The position numbers and the translations under genes are program-made. The notes under the pieces were generated by a model. That model saw nothing but the letters and a program-made list of their open reading frames with translations. It was not told the DNA's origin and did not search any database. Below, piece after piece: positions 15,770 to 24,669 of a stretch of 64,000 nucleotides of DNA. The DNA is from Planctomycetota bacterium (lineage in GTDB: Bacteria > Planctomycetota > UBA1135 > GCA-002686595), in assembly GCA_014238415.1 (NCBI GenBank), contig JABABA010000003.1, positions 124,001-188,000 of the forward strand. The letters run 5' to 3'. The stretch's first letter is position 1; the number at the start of each line of letters is the position of its first letter.

Positions 15770-16509
15770 TGGACAGTCGCCGAATCTTCATCGGGGACAT
15801 TCAAGGATGTCTCATAGAACTGGAGCAACTGCTTGAAGCTCTGGACTTTGATCCTGCAAAGGATGTGCTGCATCCAGTCGGAGATCTGGTCAACCGCGGC
15901 CCAGATTCGGTTGGGGTCCTACGGCTGCTCAAGAGCCTGAATGCCAAGGGCGTGCTCGGCAACCACGACGTGCATCTGCTGCGGACGGCAGCGGGAATGC
16001 GCAGGCCGGGGCCGGACGAACGCATGGAATGTGTGCTGGAGGCGGACGATCGAGAGGAACTGCTCGATTGGCTGACCACGCGGCCCTGGTGCCTGGAATG
16101 GGACGACTTGATCTGCATCCATGCGGGGATTCACCCGGATTGGCAGCATCCCGCAGAGGTACTGCAGGGCATTCCCCCCACCGGACCTACAGACGCGGCA
16201 GACTTTGCGGTCTTAGTGCGCTACTGCGATGCGACTGGCCAGCGAGCCTCACGCGAAGAACCAGAACCACCCGCGCCCTTCGCTCCCTGGTGGCAGTACT
16301 GGGAAGCCCGAGAGAACGAGACAAGGCGCGTGGTCTTTGGGCACTGGGCACGCCAGGGTCTATTGATACGAGACAAGATCATTGGCCTGGATTCCGGCTG
16401 CGTCTACGGGGGCCAGTTGAGCGCATGGATCGCTGAAGAAGAACGCCTGGTACAGGTCCCGGCCCAAAAGGCGTGGTGCCCGGTCACGCCAGCGCGCAGG
16501 AAATCATGA
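15769..16509 (+). CDS. apaH: Symmetrical Ap4A hydrolase-type metallophosphatase
   Basis: 246 residues. The binuclear-metal phosphoesterase motifs are in order: GDIQGC (usual start GDIHG), GDLVNRGPDS, GNHD, HAGIHP, GHWA and GLDSGCVYGG. The last two and the RGPDS form match ApaH/diadenosine tetraphosphatase more closely than general protein phosphatases. Expected role: hydrolysis of Ap4A or removal of Np4 caps from RNA. Shorter than E. coli ApaH (280). It overlaps the hydrolase (TAATG) and the following methyltransferase (ATGA). Confidence 0.85.
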   Translation: MDSRRIFIGDIQGCLIELEQLLEALDFDPAKDVLHPVGDLVNRGPDSVGVLRLLKSLNAKGVLGNHDVHLLRTAAGMRRPGPDERMECVLEADDREELLDWLTTRPWCLEWDDLICIHAGIHPDWQHPAEVLQGIPPTGPTDAADFAVLVRYCDATGQRASREEPEPPAPFAPWWQYWEARENETRRVVFGHWARQGLLIRDKIIGLDSGCVYGGQLSAWIAEEERLVQVPAQKAWCPVTPARRKS

Positions 16510-17288
16510 ACGCCACAGAGACCGACTGGTACGACTCACCGCGCTACTACGACCTGGTGTTCGACGAAGACACGCCCTTGGAAGGTTTCTTTCTTGAGCA
16601 GGCCCATACCCTTTACGGCAGATCCAAGGGCAAACGCTGCCTGGAACCCGCCTGCGGCTCAGGGCGGCTGGTCCTGGAGATGGCCCGCAGGGGTTGGAAG
16701 GTCAGCGGCAACGACCTCTCGAATCCAATGCTGGCCCACGCCAAGGAGCGTCTCCAAGAGGAAGGCCTCAAGGCGCGCCTGGCCCACGGTGACATGTGCG
16801 AGCTACGACTCCCAGGGCGCTTTGATCTGGCCCATTGCCTGGTGAGCACATTCAAGTATCTCGACACGGAAGCCAAGGCGCGCCAACACATCACACGCAT
16901 CGCTGACCTGCTCGTTCCCGGTGGGATCTACTGTTTGGGCATGCACCTGACAGATTATGAGCGCACCAAGCGCGAACGCGAGCGCTGGGTGGTTGAAGAA
17001 GGAGGCACGCGGGTGACCTGCAACATCCAAGCCTGGCCACCCGTGGCGCGCAAACGCAAGGAACAAATGCGCAGTCGCATGCGTATCGAGGAGAACGGAT
17101 CCGAACGCACCCAAGAAACCAACTGGTGGTTCCGCACCTACAGCGCGGAACAGCTGCGCAGGACCATTGGGTCAGAAAAGCGGCTGGAACTGGTGGCAGT
17201 ACACGACTTCCAGTACGACCTGGAGCAGACCGTGGAATTGGAGAGGGGCTTTGATGTGCTCCTGGTGCTCCGGCGCAAGGACCTTTAG
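16506..17288 (+). CDS. Class I SAM-dependent methyltransferase
   Basis: 260 residues from ATG 16506. The SAM site motif I is RCLEPACGSGRLVLEMARRG, followed by the acidic loop VSGNDLSNPMLAHA and a motif near FDLAHCLVSTFKYL, with the post-motif LLVPGGIYCLGMHL. It belongs to the Methyltransf_25-like group of small-molecule methyltransferases; substrate unknown. It begins inside the end of apaH (ATGA) and converges with the GNAT gene, the two stops overlapping by 4 nt. Confidence 0.85.
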   Translation: MNATETDWYDSPRYYDLVFDEDTPLEGFFLEQAHTLYGRSKGKRCLEPACGSGRLVLEMARRGWKVSGNDLSNPMLAHAKERLQEEGLKARLAHGDMCELRLPGRFDLAHCLVSTFKYLDTEAKARQHITRIADLLVPGGIYCLGMHLTDYERTKRERERWVVEEGGTRVTCNIQAWPPVARKRKEQMRSRMRIEENGSERTQETNWWFRTYSAEQLRRTIGSEKRLELVAVHDFQYDLEQTVELERGFDVLLVLRRKDL

Positions 17289-17755
17289 CGCCCGGGTCCC
17301 TCGCGCACCAACACCTCAAAGGAGCGGATGAACCCCGAGCGCTCGCCCATGGAGATCAAAGCATCGTCGTTGTGCCCAGCCCTCGCCGCAAGGGAATGCA
17401 ATCCACGGGAGCCCAGAATCTCAACGGCGTTTTCGATCAGGCGCTTGGACATGCCGCGACGACGGTAGGGATCGGCAGTCCAAAGCAACAAGATCATGGG
17501 CGTCTCGTCTCCCACCAGGGGATCGAGCATGGGTCCAGTCACGATCAGACCGATGGTTTCACCTTCGCTCCCAATCGTCCGCAGAATTACGCCTGCTTTT
17601 GATTGAAGCACTCCCTGCAACAACGCCAGTCCCCGGCCGGAAGGCACAGGCTCCTCGCGCAGTTCGCCCATTGTGTGCTCAATCAACTCCTGGGCCAGGG
17701 AGGCCAGGGGTTCGCAATCGGCAGGGTCGTTGATCTCTTGTAGGCTCAAATTCAT
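17285..17755 (-). CDS. GNAT-family N-acetyltransferase
   Basis: 156 residues from ATG 17755. The acetyl-CoA pyrophosphate loop is DPYRRRGMSKRLIENAVEIL (the R/QxxGxG/A motif), preceded by a beta strand MILLLWTA and followed by a HNDDALISMGERSGF stretch typical of GNAT helix 4-strand 7. Acceptor unknown. Only 13 nt separate it from the RND pump gene upstream, so it is probably the third gene of that operon. Confidence 0.85.
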   Translation of the reverse strand: MNLSLQEINDPADCEPLASLAQELIEHTMGELREEPVPSGRGLALLQGVLQSKAGVILRTIGSEGETIGLIVTGPMLDPLVGDETPMILLLWTADPYRRRGMSKRLIENAVEILGSRGLHSLAARAGHNDDALISMGERSGFIRSFEVLVREGPGR

Positions 17756-17768
17756 GGGAAGTAGGGGC

Positions 17769-20700
17769 TCAGGTAGGAGTCGCGCGGGGCATAGGTTGCT
17801 GTTCCCTGGCCCAACGACGCCTGGCCCCCAACACCAGGTCATCAAGGCAGGCCTGCACGCAGGGCACCAGCACCAGGACCAGGACAGTCGCCGCCGCCAG
17901 GCCGAAGAACACACTGATGGCCATGGGCTGCAAGAAGCGCGCATGGCCACTGCTGAAGAAGGTCAAGGGGGTCAAACCTGCCATCGTCGTCAAGCTGGTG
18001 AGCAAAATCGGCCTGAAGCGCAAGGTGCCTGCTTCGACCAGAGATGCGAGGTGCTCAACGCCCTTAGCCCGACGCTGATTGACAAAATCAATCAAGATCA
18101 AAGAGTCATTGACCACCACGCCGCAAAGGGCCAGCAGCCCGATCAAGGACAGCAGAGTCATGTCCCGCCCCATCAACAGGTGCCCCACCACCACACCCAC
18201 CAGGGCAAAGGGCACGATGGACATGATCACCAAGGGTTGCAGGTAGGACCGAAAGAGAGTGCCCAGGATGGCGAAAATCAAAGCCAGCGCCACCAGGGAC
18301 GCCTTCGCCAGGCCGGCGAGACTGTTCTGGGTGTCATCAAAATCCCCCAGCGCCTTGATGGTGGTGCCCCCATGGGTCTTTGGCAAATCCGAGTAACGCT
18401 CCAAGAGAGTACTGACAATGTCCCTCGCATTGCCCACCGCCCGATCCACATCTGCAGTCAGTGTGATTGACCGCTGACGATCCCGACGGTGCAGAGAGGC
18501 AGGACCAGAACCCTCTTCCCAGGTGGCCACATCCTTGAGGCGTACACGCGCCCCGGTTGCTGTGGTGATCTTCAACTGCCCCAGGGCAGCGGGATCACGA
18601 CGCACGCTTTCGGGCAGTTTGAGTTGCAGGTCCAGATCATCACCCTCCCGACGAAGTCGCGCGCGACGCTGACCCTCCAAGGAAGTCCCAAGCTCTGCAA
18701 CCAAAAGCCCCTCGCTGACCCCCATCAAGCGACCGGCTTCGGTGGGCCTGATGCGCAACTCGCGCTTGCCCATGCGCACGGAGGTGCGCACCTCCTGTAC
18801 TCCCGCAAAGTTGTGCAAATCGGCCAGCACTGCTTCTGCAGCAAGGCTTATCTGTTCTTCATGTTGCCCACGCAGTACCAACTCAATGGCCCGGCCGTTG
18901 ATCCCGGACTGCGGCTGGTCGATCTGCATGCTTTCCACCAAGGGCGCAACATCTCCTAAATTTGTGCGCAGCCACTGCACAACAGCGCTTGCGTCCATCG
19001 TGCGTTGATCCCCCTCACGCAATTCCACCCAGATCTGAGCCAGATTCTGACCGAGCTCATAGTCCACTGCGTTTTGGGCCGCGACCCCAATCAGGGTGTT
19101 GATGCTCTCCAGGTCTGTATCCGGCAAGGTCAGGCAAATGTCCTCCATCTGCCGAGCCACCGCTTCGCTGTCATCCAAGGAGGCATCGGGCACAAGGCGC
19201 ACGGACACATAGAAGATCTTCGACTCAAAGTCATCGAAGAAAACAAAGGGCAGACGGTGCTGGGCCAGGGCAGCGACCAAGGTCAGAAGCCCGATTCCTG
19301 CACCCACCACGCTCCAGCGCCAGGCCAGGGAAAACTTGAGCAGACGAACGTAGGCCTGGCGCAGCGGCTCGTACCAATGGCTCGGTGTCCGAACAGGTCC
19401 TGCACCAGACAAGTGCTCTGCCGCCAACTTTTCGGCTCGCCGCGTACGCCCCTTGGACAGATGTGCGGGCAGAACAGCAAGTACCTCCACCAGCGAAATA
19501 GCCAGACACGCGGAAACGACCAACGGTAGAGGGCGCATGAACAACCCCGCCTGTCCGGTAAGCATCAAGACAGGAAGGAAAGCCGCCATTGAGGTCAAGA
19601 TCGTTGCCACCACCGGGGCCCCCACCTGACCGACCCCTTCGATAGCCGCCTCGTCCGGCGGCAGCCCCTCCTCCATCAAACGGAAAGAGTTCTCTCCCAC
19701 AACAATCGCGTCGTCCACCACCATGCCCAGCACAACGATCAAAGCGAACATGGTCACCATATTCAAACTGATGCCCGCCCAATAGGCGATAGCGATGCCT
19801 CCGAGGAAGGACACGGGAATACCCACCGCAGTCCAAAGAGCCACTCGTCGGTCCAAGAACGCCAGAAGGCAAGCCAGAACAAGCACGCCACCCATCAAGC
19901 CCGACTCGGTCATCACAGCCAGACGATCGCGCACATAGATCGAGAGGTCTGAGTTCGTGCCCAATTGCACACCCGGAGCCAGATTGCTCCGCTCCGCCTC
20001 GATCCACTCGTGAATCGCTGTGGAAAGATCGATCAGGTCCGCCTTTGCATTCTTGTTGACCTGCATATGCAAGCAGGGCTCGCCATTGAAACGTGCCCGG
20101 CTGAGTTCACGCTCAAAGGCATCGCTGAGGCTGGCCACATCTCCGAGCCGCAACATGGCGCCCTGGCGATCCGGTCCCAGGGGCAGATCAAGCAAGTCTT
20201 CAGGCTTTGTCACATCCGCGCGCACCCTGAGGAGCCAATCCCCCTGCTCGGTTTCCAGAGCACCCACCGGCGCTTCACGGGTGCGAGACGCGACCAGGGC
20301 ACCGAACTGGGCCAGAGTCAGGCCCGTACGCTCCAAGGCAGCAGGGTCAACCTCCACCCACAACTGCGCGTCCCGGCTGCCGGTCACCACCACCTGGGCA
20401 ACGCCCTCGATCCCTGCCAGCTCCTGCTGAATGCGCTCGGTTTCACTGCTCAAGACAGCCGGGGAAGCGGACCCATGCACAAATACCGCCAGCACCGGGA
20501 AGACGTTCTTTTCTTCGAATACACGTGGTGGTTCAGCATCTGTGGGCAGGAACAAGTCCCCGCGTCCGAGAGCATCTCGCACCTGTGCCAGGACCTCTGG
20601 CACCTCCGCGCCGGAAGTCAGCACCAGATGCACCCGGCTGACCCCTTCGCCTGATGTGGACAGAATGTCATCGACACCGTCGATCTCTCCCAACACTTCC

Positions 20701-20909
20701 TCGATCGGTTCGGTGACCAGCACCTCCACATCCCCGGGTGCAGCTCCACGCCACACAGTGAAGACCTCGATCTTGCCCAATGAGAAGTCCGGGAAGACCT
20801 CACGAGGCATGGCTATGTAGGAGACCACACCGCTGATGATGATCATGCCCATCAACAGATTGGCGGCCACCGGGTTTCCTACGGACCAGCGAACAATGGA
20901 GCGAACCAT
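17769..20909 (-). CDS. RND-family inner membrane efflux/transport permease
   Basis: 1046 residues, full AcrB/MdtB-like length with two halves of a large periplasmic loop plus six helices each. The proton relay motif VVLGMVVDDAIVVGEN in helix 4 carries the adjacent Asp residues. N terminus VRWSVGNPVAANLLMGMI and REVFPDFSLGKIEVF are typical of heavy-metal/unknown-substrate RND pumps of the AcrB family found in marine bacteria. It starts 2 nt after the adaptor stop. No TolC-like outer membrane gene is in the operon. Substrate unknown. Confidence 0.93.
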   Translation of the reverse strand: MVRSIVRWSVGNPVAANLLMGMIIISGVVSYIAMPREVFPDFSLGKIEVFTVWRGAAPGDVEVLVTEPIEEVLGEIDGVDDILSTSGEGVSRVHLVLTSGAEVPEVLAQVRDALGRGDLFLPTDAEPPRVFEEKNVFPVLAVFVHGSASPAVLSSETERIQQELAGIEGVAQVVVTGSRDAQLWVEVDPAALERTGLTLAQFGALVASRTREAPVGALETEQGDWLLRVRADVTKPEDLLDLPLGPDRQGAMLRLGDVASLSDAFERELSRARFNGEPCLHMQVNKNAKADLIDLSTAIHEWIEAERSNLAPGVQLGTNSDLSIYVRDRLAVMTESGLMGGVLVLACLLAFLDRRVALWTAVGIPVSFLGGIAIAYWAGISLNMVTMFALIVVLGMVVDDAIVVGENSFRLMEEGLPPDEAAIEGVGQVGAPVVATILTSMAAFLPVLMLTGQAGLFMRPLPLVVSACLAISLVEVLAVLPAHLSKGRTRRAEKLAAEHLSGAGPVRTPSHWYEPLRQAYVRLLKFSLAWRWSVVGAGIGLLTLVAALAQHRLPFVFFDDFESKIFYVSVRLVPDASLDDSEAVARQMEDICLTLPDTDLESINTLIGVAAQNAVDYELGQNLAQIWVELREGDQRTMDASAVVQWLRTNLGDVAPLVESMQIDQPQSGINGRAIELVLRGQHEEQISLAAEAVLADLHNFAGVQEVRTSVRMGKRELRIRPTEAGRLMGVSEGLLVAELGTSLEGQRRARLRREGDDLDLQLKLPESVRRDPAALGQLKITTATGARVRLKDVATWEEGSGPASLHRRDRQRSITLTADVDRAVGNARDIVSTLLERYSDLPKTHGGTTIKALGDFDDTQNSLAGLAKASLVALALIFAILGTLFRSYLQPLVIMSIVPFALVGVVVGHLLMGRDMTLLSLIGLLALCGVVVNDSLILIDFVNQRRAKGVEHLASLVEAGTLRFRPILLTSLTTMAGLTPLTFFSSGHARFLQPMAISVFFGLAAATVLVLVLVPCVQACLDDLVLGARRRWAREQQPMPRATPT

Positions 20910-20911
20910 GA

Positions 20912-22207
20912 TCAGCGCGCGCCCTGGTTGATCGAGACCTGGGTTCCCAGTTCTTCACCTGCCAACACCAAACTGCCAGGGGAGAGAGCCGCCAGCGGGC
21001 TGACGATCAGTTGCTCCCCCGACTGCAAGCCACCCAGAACTTCCAAGCCCCCAGAGCTTGAACGGCCCAAGGTCAAACTGCGCGCACCAGCCACGAGGGT
21101 ACCGTTCTCGGCTTGTTCAATCACCAGAGCGAGAGGCGTGCCCTGTTGCCAGATCAGCTCGGAACGGCGCAGGATATAGGCTTCCTCAAAAGGCGGCAGC
21201 TCCAGACTCGCGCTGGCGAATCCGGACACCAGCCCTCCCGCCGAGATCCCATCCAGTTCGATCAACAGTCCCACATTGCGGCTGCCAGCATCCGCTCGCG
21301 GGGAGCGTCCCACCACGCGACCGGAGTAATCTCCCAATCCAAGAACTCCCGCTTGAACTTGAGCCTTGGCCCCGATCGCAATCTCTGCCGCCTCTGCTTC
21401 CGAAACAAAGGCCAGCATGCGCAAAGATGCATCGTCCACAACTTCGATCACGGGTTGGCCTGGAGCAATCCAAGAGCCCAGAGCTGGAGCATCCGCCCCC
21501 AACACCCCCGCGAAGGGCGCGCGCAGCGTGTGTTTCTCCAAAGCCACTTCCGCGCTGGCAACCCCTGCCTCTGCCTGAGTCAAGCCCGCCCGTGCGGCCG
21601 CTATCCCCAACTCACGACTACGAATCGCCAAGTGGGCCTCACTCCAGGCGGTGCGCGCAGCCACCGTGCGCGAGCGCGCCATGTCGTGAGCCGTGGGCAC
21701 ATCCTGGCCCTGCTCCGCCAGCACATCCCAACGAAGTTCCTCCGCAAGGGCCAGATCCCGGGCTTCACGGGCCAAGGCCTCCAGAATCACAGCTCCCCCA
21801 TGCGCTTCCTCGGCCAGAGCCAACTGGGCTCCAGCTCCCAGGCGCACTGCCCTCAAACGCTCCAATTCCGCCTCAGCCCCCTTGGAATCCAAGACCAGAA
21901 GCTCCTGACCGGCCTCCACGCGAGCCCCAAGCCTCCAGCCATCCCAGGCCCAGGCAAGCTCGCCCCCCACAGACAGAGCCAGAGTCGCCGCTCGCTTGGG
22001 CTGCAGATTGCCATGGACCAGAATCTGTCGGGTCATGCTCTGGCGGGCCACCGGACGCCAACGCACAACCACCGCAGGAGTCACATGGGGCGGGGCCGGA
22101 GGCGGAGGGGGCGTGGTGGCGGCAATCCACTTGGCCGCTGCCAGACCACCAACTGTCAGCAGCAAGCCCACTAGAATCTGGGCGGGCAAACGGGGGGAAG
22201 AAGTCAA
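20912..22207 (-). CDS. RND efflux periplasmic adaptor (membrane fusion protein)
   Basis: 431 residues. It links the RND permease to an outer membrane channel. N-terminal membrane anchor (ILVGLLLTVGGLAAAKW) and a Pro-rich linker precede a lipoyl-type half (LVHGNLQPKRAATLALSVGGELAW, then RVEAGQELLVLD), a central alpha-hairpin of about 120 residues rich in Ala, Glu and Leu, the second lipoyl half (KHTLRAPFAGVLG) and a beta barrel. The start is TTG at 22207, directly preceded by CACCCTTCCATCC with no Shine-Dalgarno sequence. Confidence 0.9.
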   Translation of the reverse strand: MTSSPRLPAQILVGLLLTVGGLAAAKWIAATTPPPPPAPPHVTPAVVVRWRPVARQSMTRQILVHGNLQPKRAATLALSVGGELAWAWDGWRLGARVEAGQELLVLDSKGAEAELERLRAVRLGAGAQLALAEEAHGGAVILEALAREARDLALAEELRWDVLAEQGQDVPTAHDMARSRTVAARTAWSEAHLAIRSRELGIAAARAGLTQAEAGVASAEVALEKHTLRAPFAGVLGADAPALGSWIAPGQPVIEVVDDASLRMLAFVSEAEAAEIAIGAKAQVQAGVLGLGDYSGRVVGRSPRADAGSRNVGLLIELDGISAGGLVSGFASASLELPPFEEAYILRRSELIWQQGTPLALVIEQAENGTLVAGARSLTLGRSSSGGLEVLGGLQSGEQLIVSPLAALSPGSLVLAGEELGTQVSINQGAR

Positions 22208-22487
22208 GGATGGAAGGGTGTGGCTGGGTATCGGGCCCTTGGCCGGGCTTGGAAGAACAGCCTGGCAACAGAATCACCAGCAAGGGGTGGACGGGAAGCC
22301 CCCGGGGCGTTTCAATCTCTGCCCCAAGTGCCCATCCCCCGGGCCAACTACAGGCTGGGTAGGGTCCCGTGAAGGATTCTAGTCCAGCACCCGCCCCCTC
22401 GGCACTCCCGACGAGCCACTCCTGTCGGCCCCTCCAAAGACCACACCCAAGACAGGCACCTCTGCTGCCTCCAACCCCCTTCCATCC
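22208..22487. repeat. 11-bp inverted repeat bounding the gap between the RND adaptor gene and tig
   Basis: GGATGGAAGGG (22208-22218) and CCCTTCCATCC (22477-22487) are perfect inverted copies that abut, within 0-1 nt, the two divergent start codons (TTG 22207 and GTG 22489). Read in the sense of each gene, both starts are preceded by CCCTTCCATCC. No other feature is clear in the roughly 260 nt between them, which must hold both promoters. Confidence 0.6.
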
Positions 22488-22488
22488 C

Positions 22489-23775
22489 GTGGACGTCCAA
22501 GTCGAAAAGCCCTCTCCCAGCCTCGCCCGCATCACCGTCACCGTTCCAGCCGAAGAATTCCAAGGAGAATACGAGCGCGGCCTGCAGCATGAACGGAGCC
22601 GAGTCAACATGAAGGGCTTTCGCCCCGGCAAGGCTCCCTTGCAGATGATCGAGAAAAAGGTCGGTAGCGAACTCAAGGATGGCTTGCAGCGCCACTACAT
22701 CGAACAAGCCTTTCGCCAGGCCCAAGAAGAACACAGCATCAAGCCCTTCAACAACCCGCGCATCCCCAAGGATGACGCCCAACTGGCGGAAGACGGCTCC
22801 TTCGAGGTTTCCTTTGAAATCTCCCTGCGGCCCGAAGTGGTGCTGGGCGACTACAAGAACCTGCCGATCGAGAGCGAGCTCGAGCCCACCACCGAAGACA
22901 GCGTGGACCGGGCCATCGACGACTTGCGTCAACAGCACGCTCGCCCCGAGCCCGCCGGCGATGACGGCCTCAAGGAAGACGGCATGGCCCTGGCCGATGT
23001 GAACTTCCTCTACGGCGAAGAAGTGGTTTTTGAGCGCACGGGCCTGCGCCTGGGTGTCCCCCAAGCCCCCCCCGGCATCGATCAGGCGAGCTGGCAAGAG
23101 GCCCTGATCGGCAAGCAGGAAGGTGAACAGTTCACAATCGACATCACCCTGCCAGACGCCCTTGACAAGGAAGAAGCACGGGGCAAGCCCGGCACCTGCG
23201 CTGTGTCCATTTCAAAGGTCTTCGACATGCTGCCCCCCTCGGACGATGAACTCTGCAAGGGCAGCGAAGTGGAGGACATGCAGGCATTCCGTGCCAAGCT
23301 GCGAGAGCACCTGGAGAACAGCGCCCAGACCCAGGAGCAGACCCGTCAAGAGACCGCCCTGCTGGATAGAGTCCTGACCGACGCCCGTTGCGAAATCCCA
23401 GGGGGGGTGCTCGATGAGCAAGCCGAGGTGCGCCTGGAACAATTCGCCCAGGAGCTCGAGCAGCGCAAGGTCCCTGAAGAGGAACGCGGAGCTGCTCTGG
23501 AGGAACAGCGCCCCTTGGCCCGCCAGGAAGCCGAACGGGGCCTGCGCGCCCTCTTGGTAGTGGAAGCCCTTGCGGAGGTGGAAAGCCTCGAAGTATCGAG
23601 CGAAGCTATGAATGCGGAATTGGCACAGATCGCCGAACGCAACGGCACGGACATCGAAGAGGTACGCAAGTACTACTCTGAGCAAAATATGTTCCAACAA
23701 ATGGCCGTGGAGCTGCTCGAGCGCATGGTCCGGACATTTCTGCGGGAGCAGGCCGAGGTCAAGGATCCCGCCTGA
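22489..23775 (+). CDS. tig: Trigger factor
   Basis: Ribosome-associated chaperone and peptidyl-prolyl isomerase. 428 residues. The N-terminal ribosome-binding domain has EYERGLQHERSRVNMKGFRPGKAP, containing the GFRPGK signature loop; the FKBP-like domain spans roughly 155-245 (DGMALADVNFLYG to AVSISKVFDMLP) and looks degenerate compared with active FKBPs; the C-terminal helical arms follow. The start is GTG at 22489; an in-frame ATG 120 nt upstream would add an unstructured Pro-rich leader. It is first in the tig-clpP-clpX proteostasis set, with 112 nt to clpP. Confidence 0.92.
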   Translation: MDVQVEKPSPSLARITVTVPAEEFQGEYERGLQHERSRVNMKGFRPGKAPLQMIEKKVGSELKDGLQRHYIEQAFRQAQEEHSIKPFNNPRIPKDDAQLAEDGSFEVSFEISLRPEVVLGDYKNLPIESELEPTTEDSVDRAIDDLRQQHARPEPAGDDGLKEDGMALADVNFLYGEEVVFERTGLRLGVPQAPPGIDQASWQEALIGKQEGEQFTIDITLPDALDKEEARGKPGTCAVSISKVFDMLPPSDDELCKGSEVEDMQAFRAKLREHLENSAQTQEQTRQETALLDRVLTDARCEIPGGVLDEQAEVRLEQFAQELEQRKVPEEERGAALEEQRPLARQEAERGLRALLVVEALAEVESLEVSSEAMNAELAQIAERNGTDIEEVRKYYSEQNMFQQMAVELLERMVRTFLREQAEVKDPA

Positions 23776-23887
23776 GCGGCCGATAAGACCCAGAAGTGGC
23801 CGCCGCGCCGGACCCTCGAGCCCGACTTTTCTGGACTCCCTTTGATTCCGGCTTGCATCCACCCCTCAAGCACCCTAAACAGCGATC

Positions 23888-24508
23888 ATGCAGAACTACT
23901 ATCCCGTCCCGTTTGTGATCGAGAAAACCGGCCGCGGTGAGCGCCAGTACGACATCTACTCTCGCCTGCTCGAAGATCGCATCATCTTCATCGGCACGAC
24001 CATCGACGATGACGTGGCCAATGCGGTGATTGCACAGCTTCTGTTCCTGGACAAGAGCGGCCGAAACCAGGATGTAAAAATGTACATCAACTCCCCCGGC
24101 GGCTCGGTCACCGCAGGTCTGGCGATCTACGACACAATGAAGTTGATCGAGCCGGAGATCCAGACCTTCTGCGTGGGACAAGCAGCTTCCATGGGTGCTA
24201 GCCTCCTGGCGGGCGGCACCAAGGGCAAGCGCTTCGCTCTGCCCAGCGCACGAATCATGATTCACGAGATTGGCTTCGGCTTGCACGGCAAGTATGCGGA
24301 GAACCGCGACGAATTCGAAGAGTCCACGCGCCTCTTCGATGTACTCAAGCAGCACCTGGCCTCGGATAGCGGTCAGACCTTCGAAAAAATCTCGGCTGCC
24401 ATCGAGTACCGCAACGTATGGATGTCTCCCAGCGAAGCCCTGGACTTCGGCCTGGTGGACCACATCGTGGGTGACGAGCAGAGCTCGACCGAGGACTCCA
24501 AGAACTAG
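23888..24508 (+). CDS. clpP: ATP-dependent Clp protease proteolytic subunit with altered catalytic triad
   Basis: 206 residues, 52-54% helical ClpP fold expected. The N-terminal processing region VPFVIEKTGRGERQYDIYSRLL, substrate strand MYINSPGGSVTAGLAIYD and nucleophile GQAASMGASL (Ser101) are canonical. The His is in ARIMIHEIGF (His126) where most ClpPs have HQP. The third triad position, Asp in the RDxxM/L-S segment of E. coli ClpP, is Asn176 here (IEYRNVWMSPSEALDFGLVD). It lies between tig and clpX, the standard location for the main housekeeping ClpP. Whether a second ClpP exists elsewhere in the genome cannot be seen. Confidence 0.9.
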   Translation: MQNYYPVPFVIEKTGRGERQYDIYSRLLEDRIIFIGTTIDDDVANAVIAQLLFLDKSGRNQDVKMYINSPGGSVTAGLAIYDTMKLIEPEIQTFCVGQAASMGASLLAGGTKGKRFALPSARIMIHEIGFGLHGKYAENRDEFEESTRLFDVLKQHLASDSGQTFEKISAAIEYRNVWMSPSEALDFGLVDHIVGDEQSSTEDSKN

Positions 24509-24669
24509 GGCATAGATTCTCGGAATGGGGCACGGAGTTGAGCCCTGAGGCCCTACAGCCTCATTTCACGACACTTTCATGGGAACGAAATGGGATTACT
24601 CCTGCATTCTGAGAGAAGCCCCAGAAGCACCCACAGCGGGGAGTAGCTAGGCAGTAGGATCAGGTGGTC

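Noticed and set aside
21058-22362. A 434-codon plus-strand frame over the RND adaptor
   Set aside because: Pro/Arg/Ser-rich composition, antisense to the adaptor with its lipoyl and hairpin domains.
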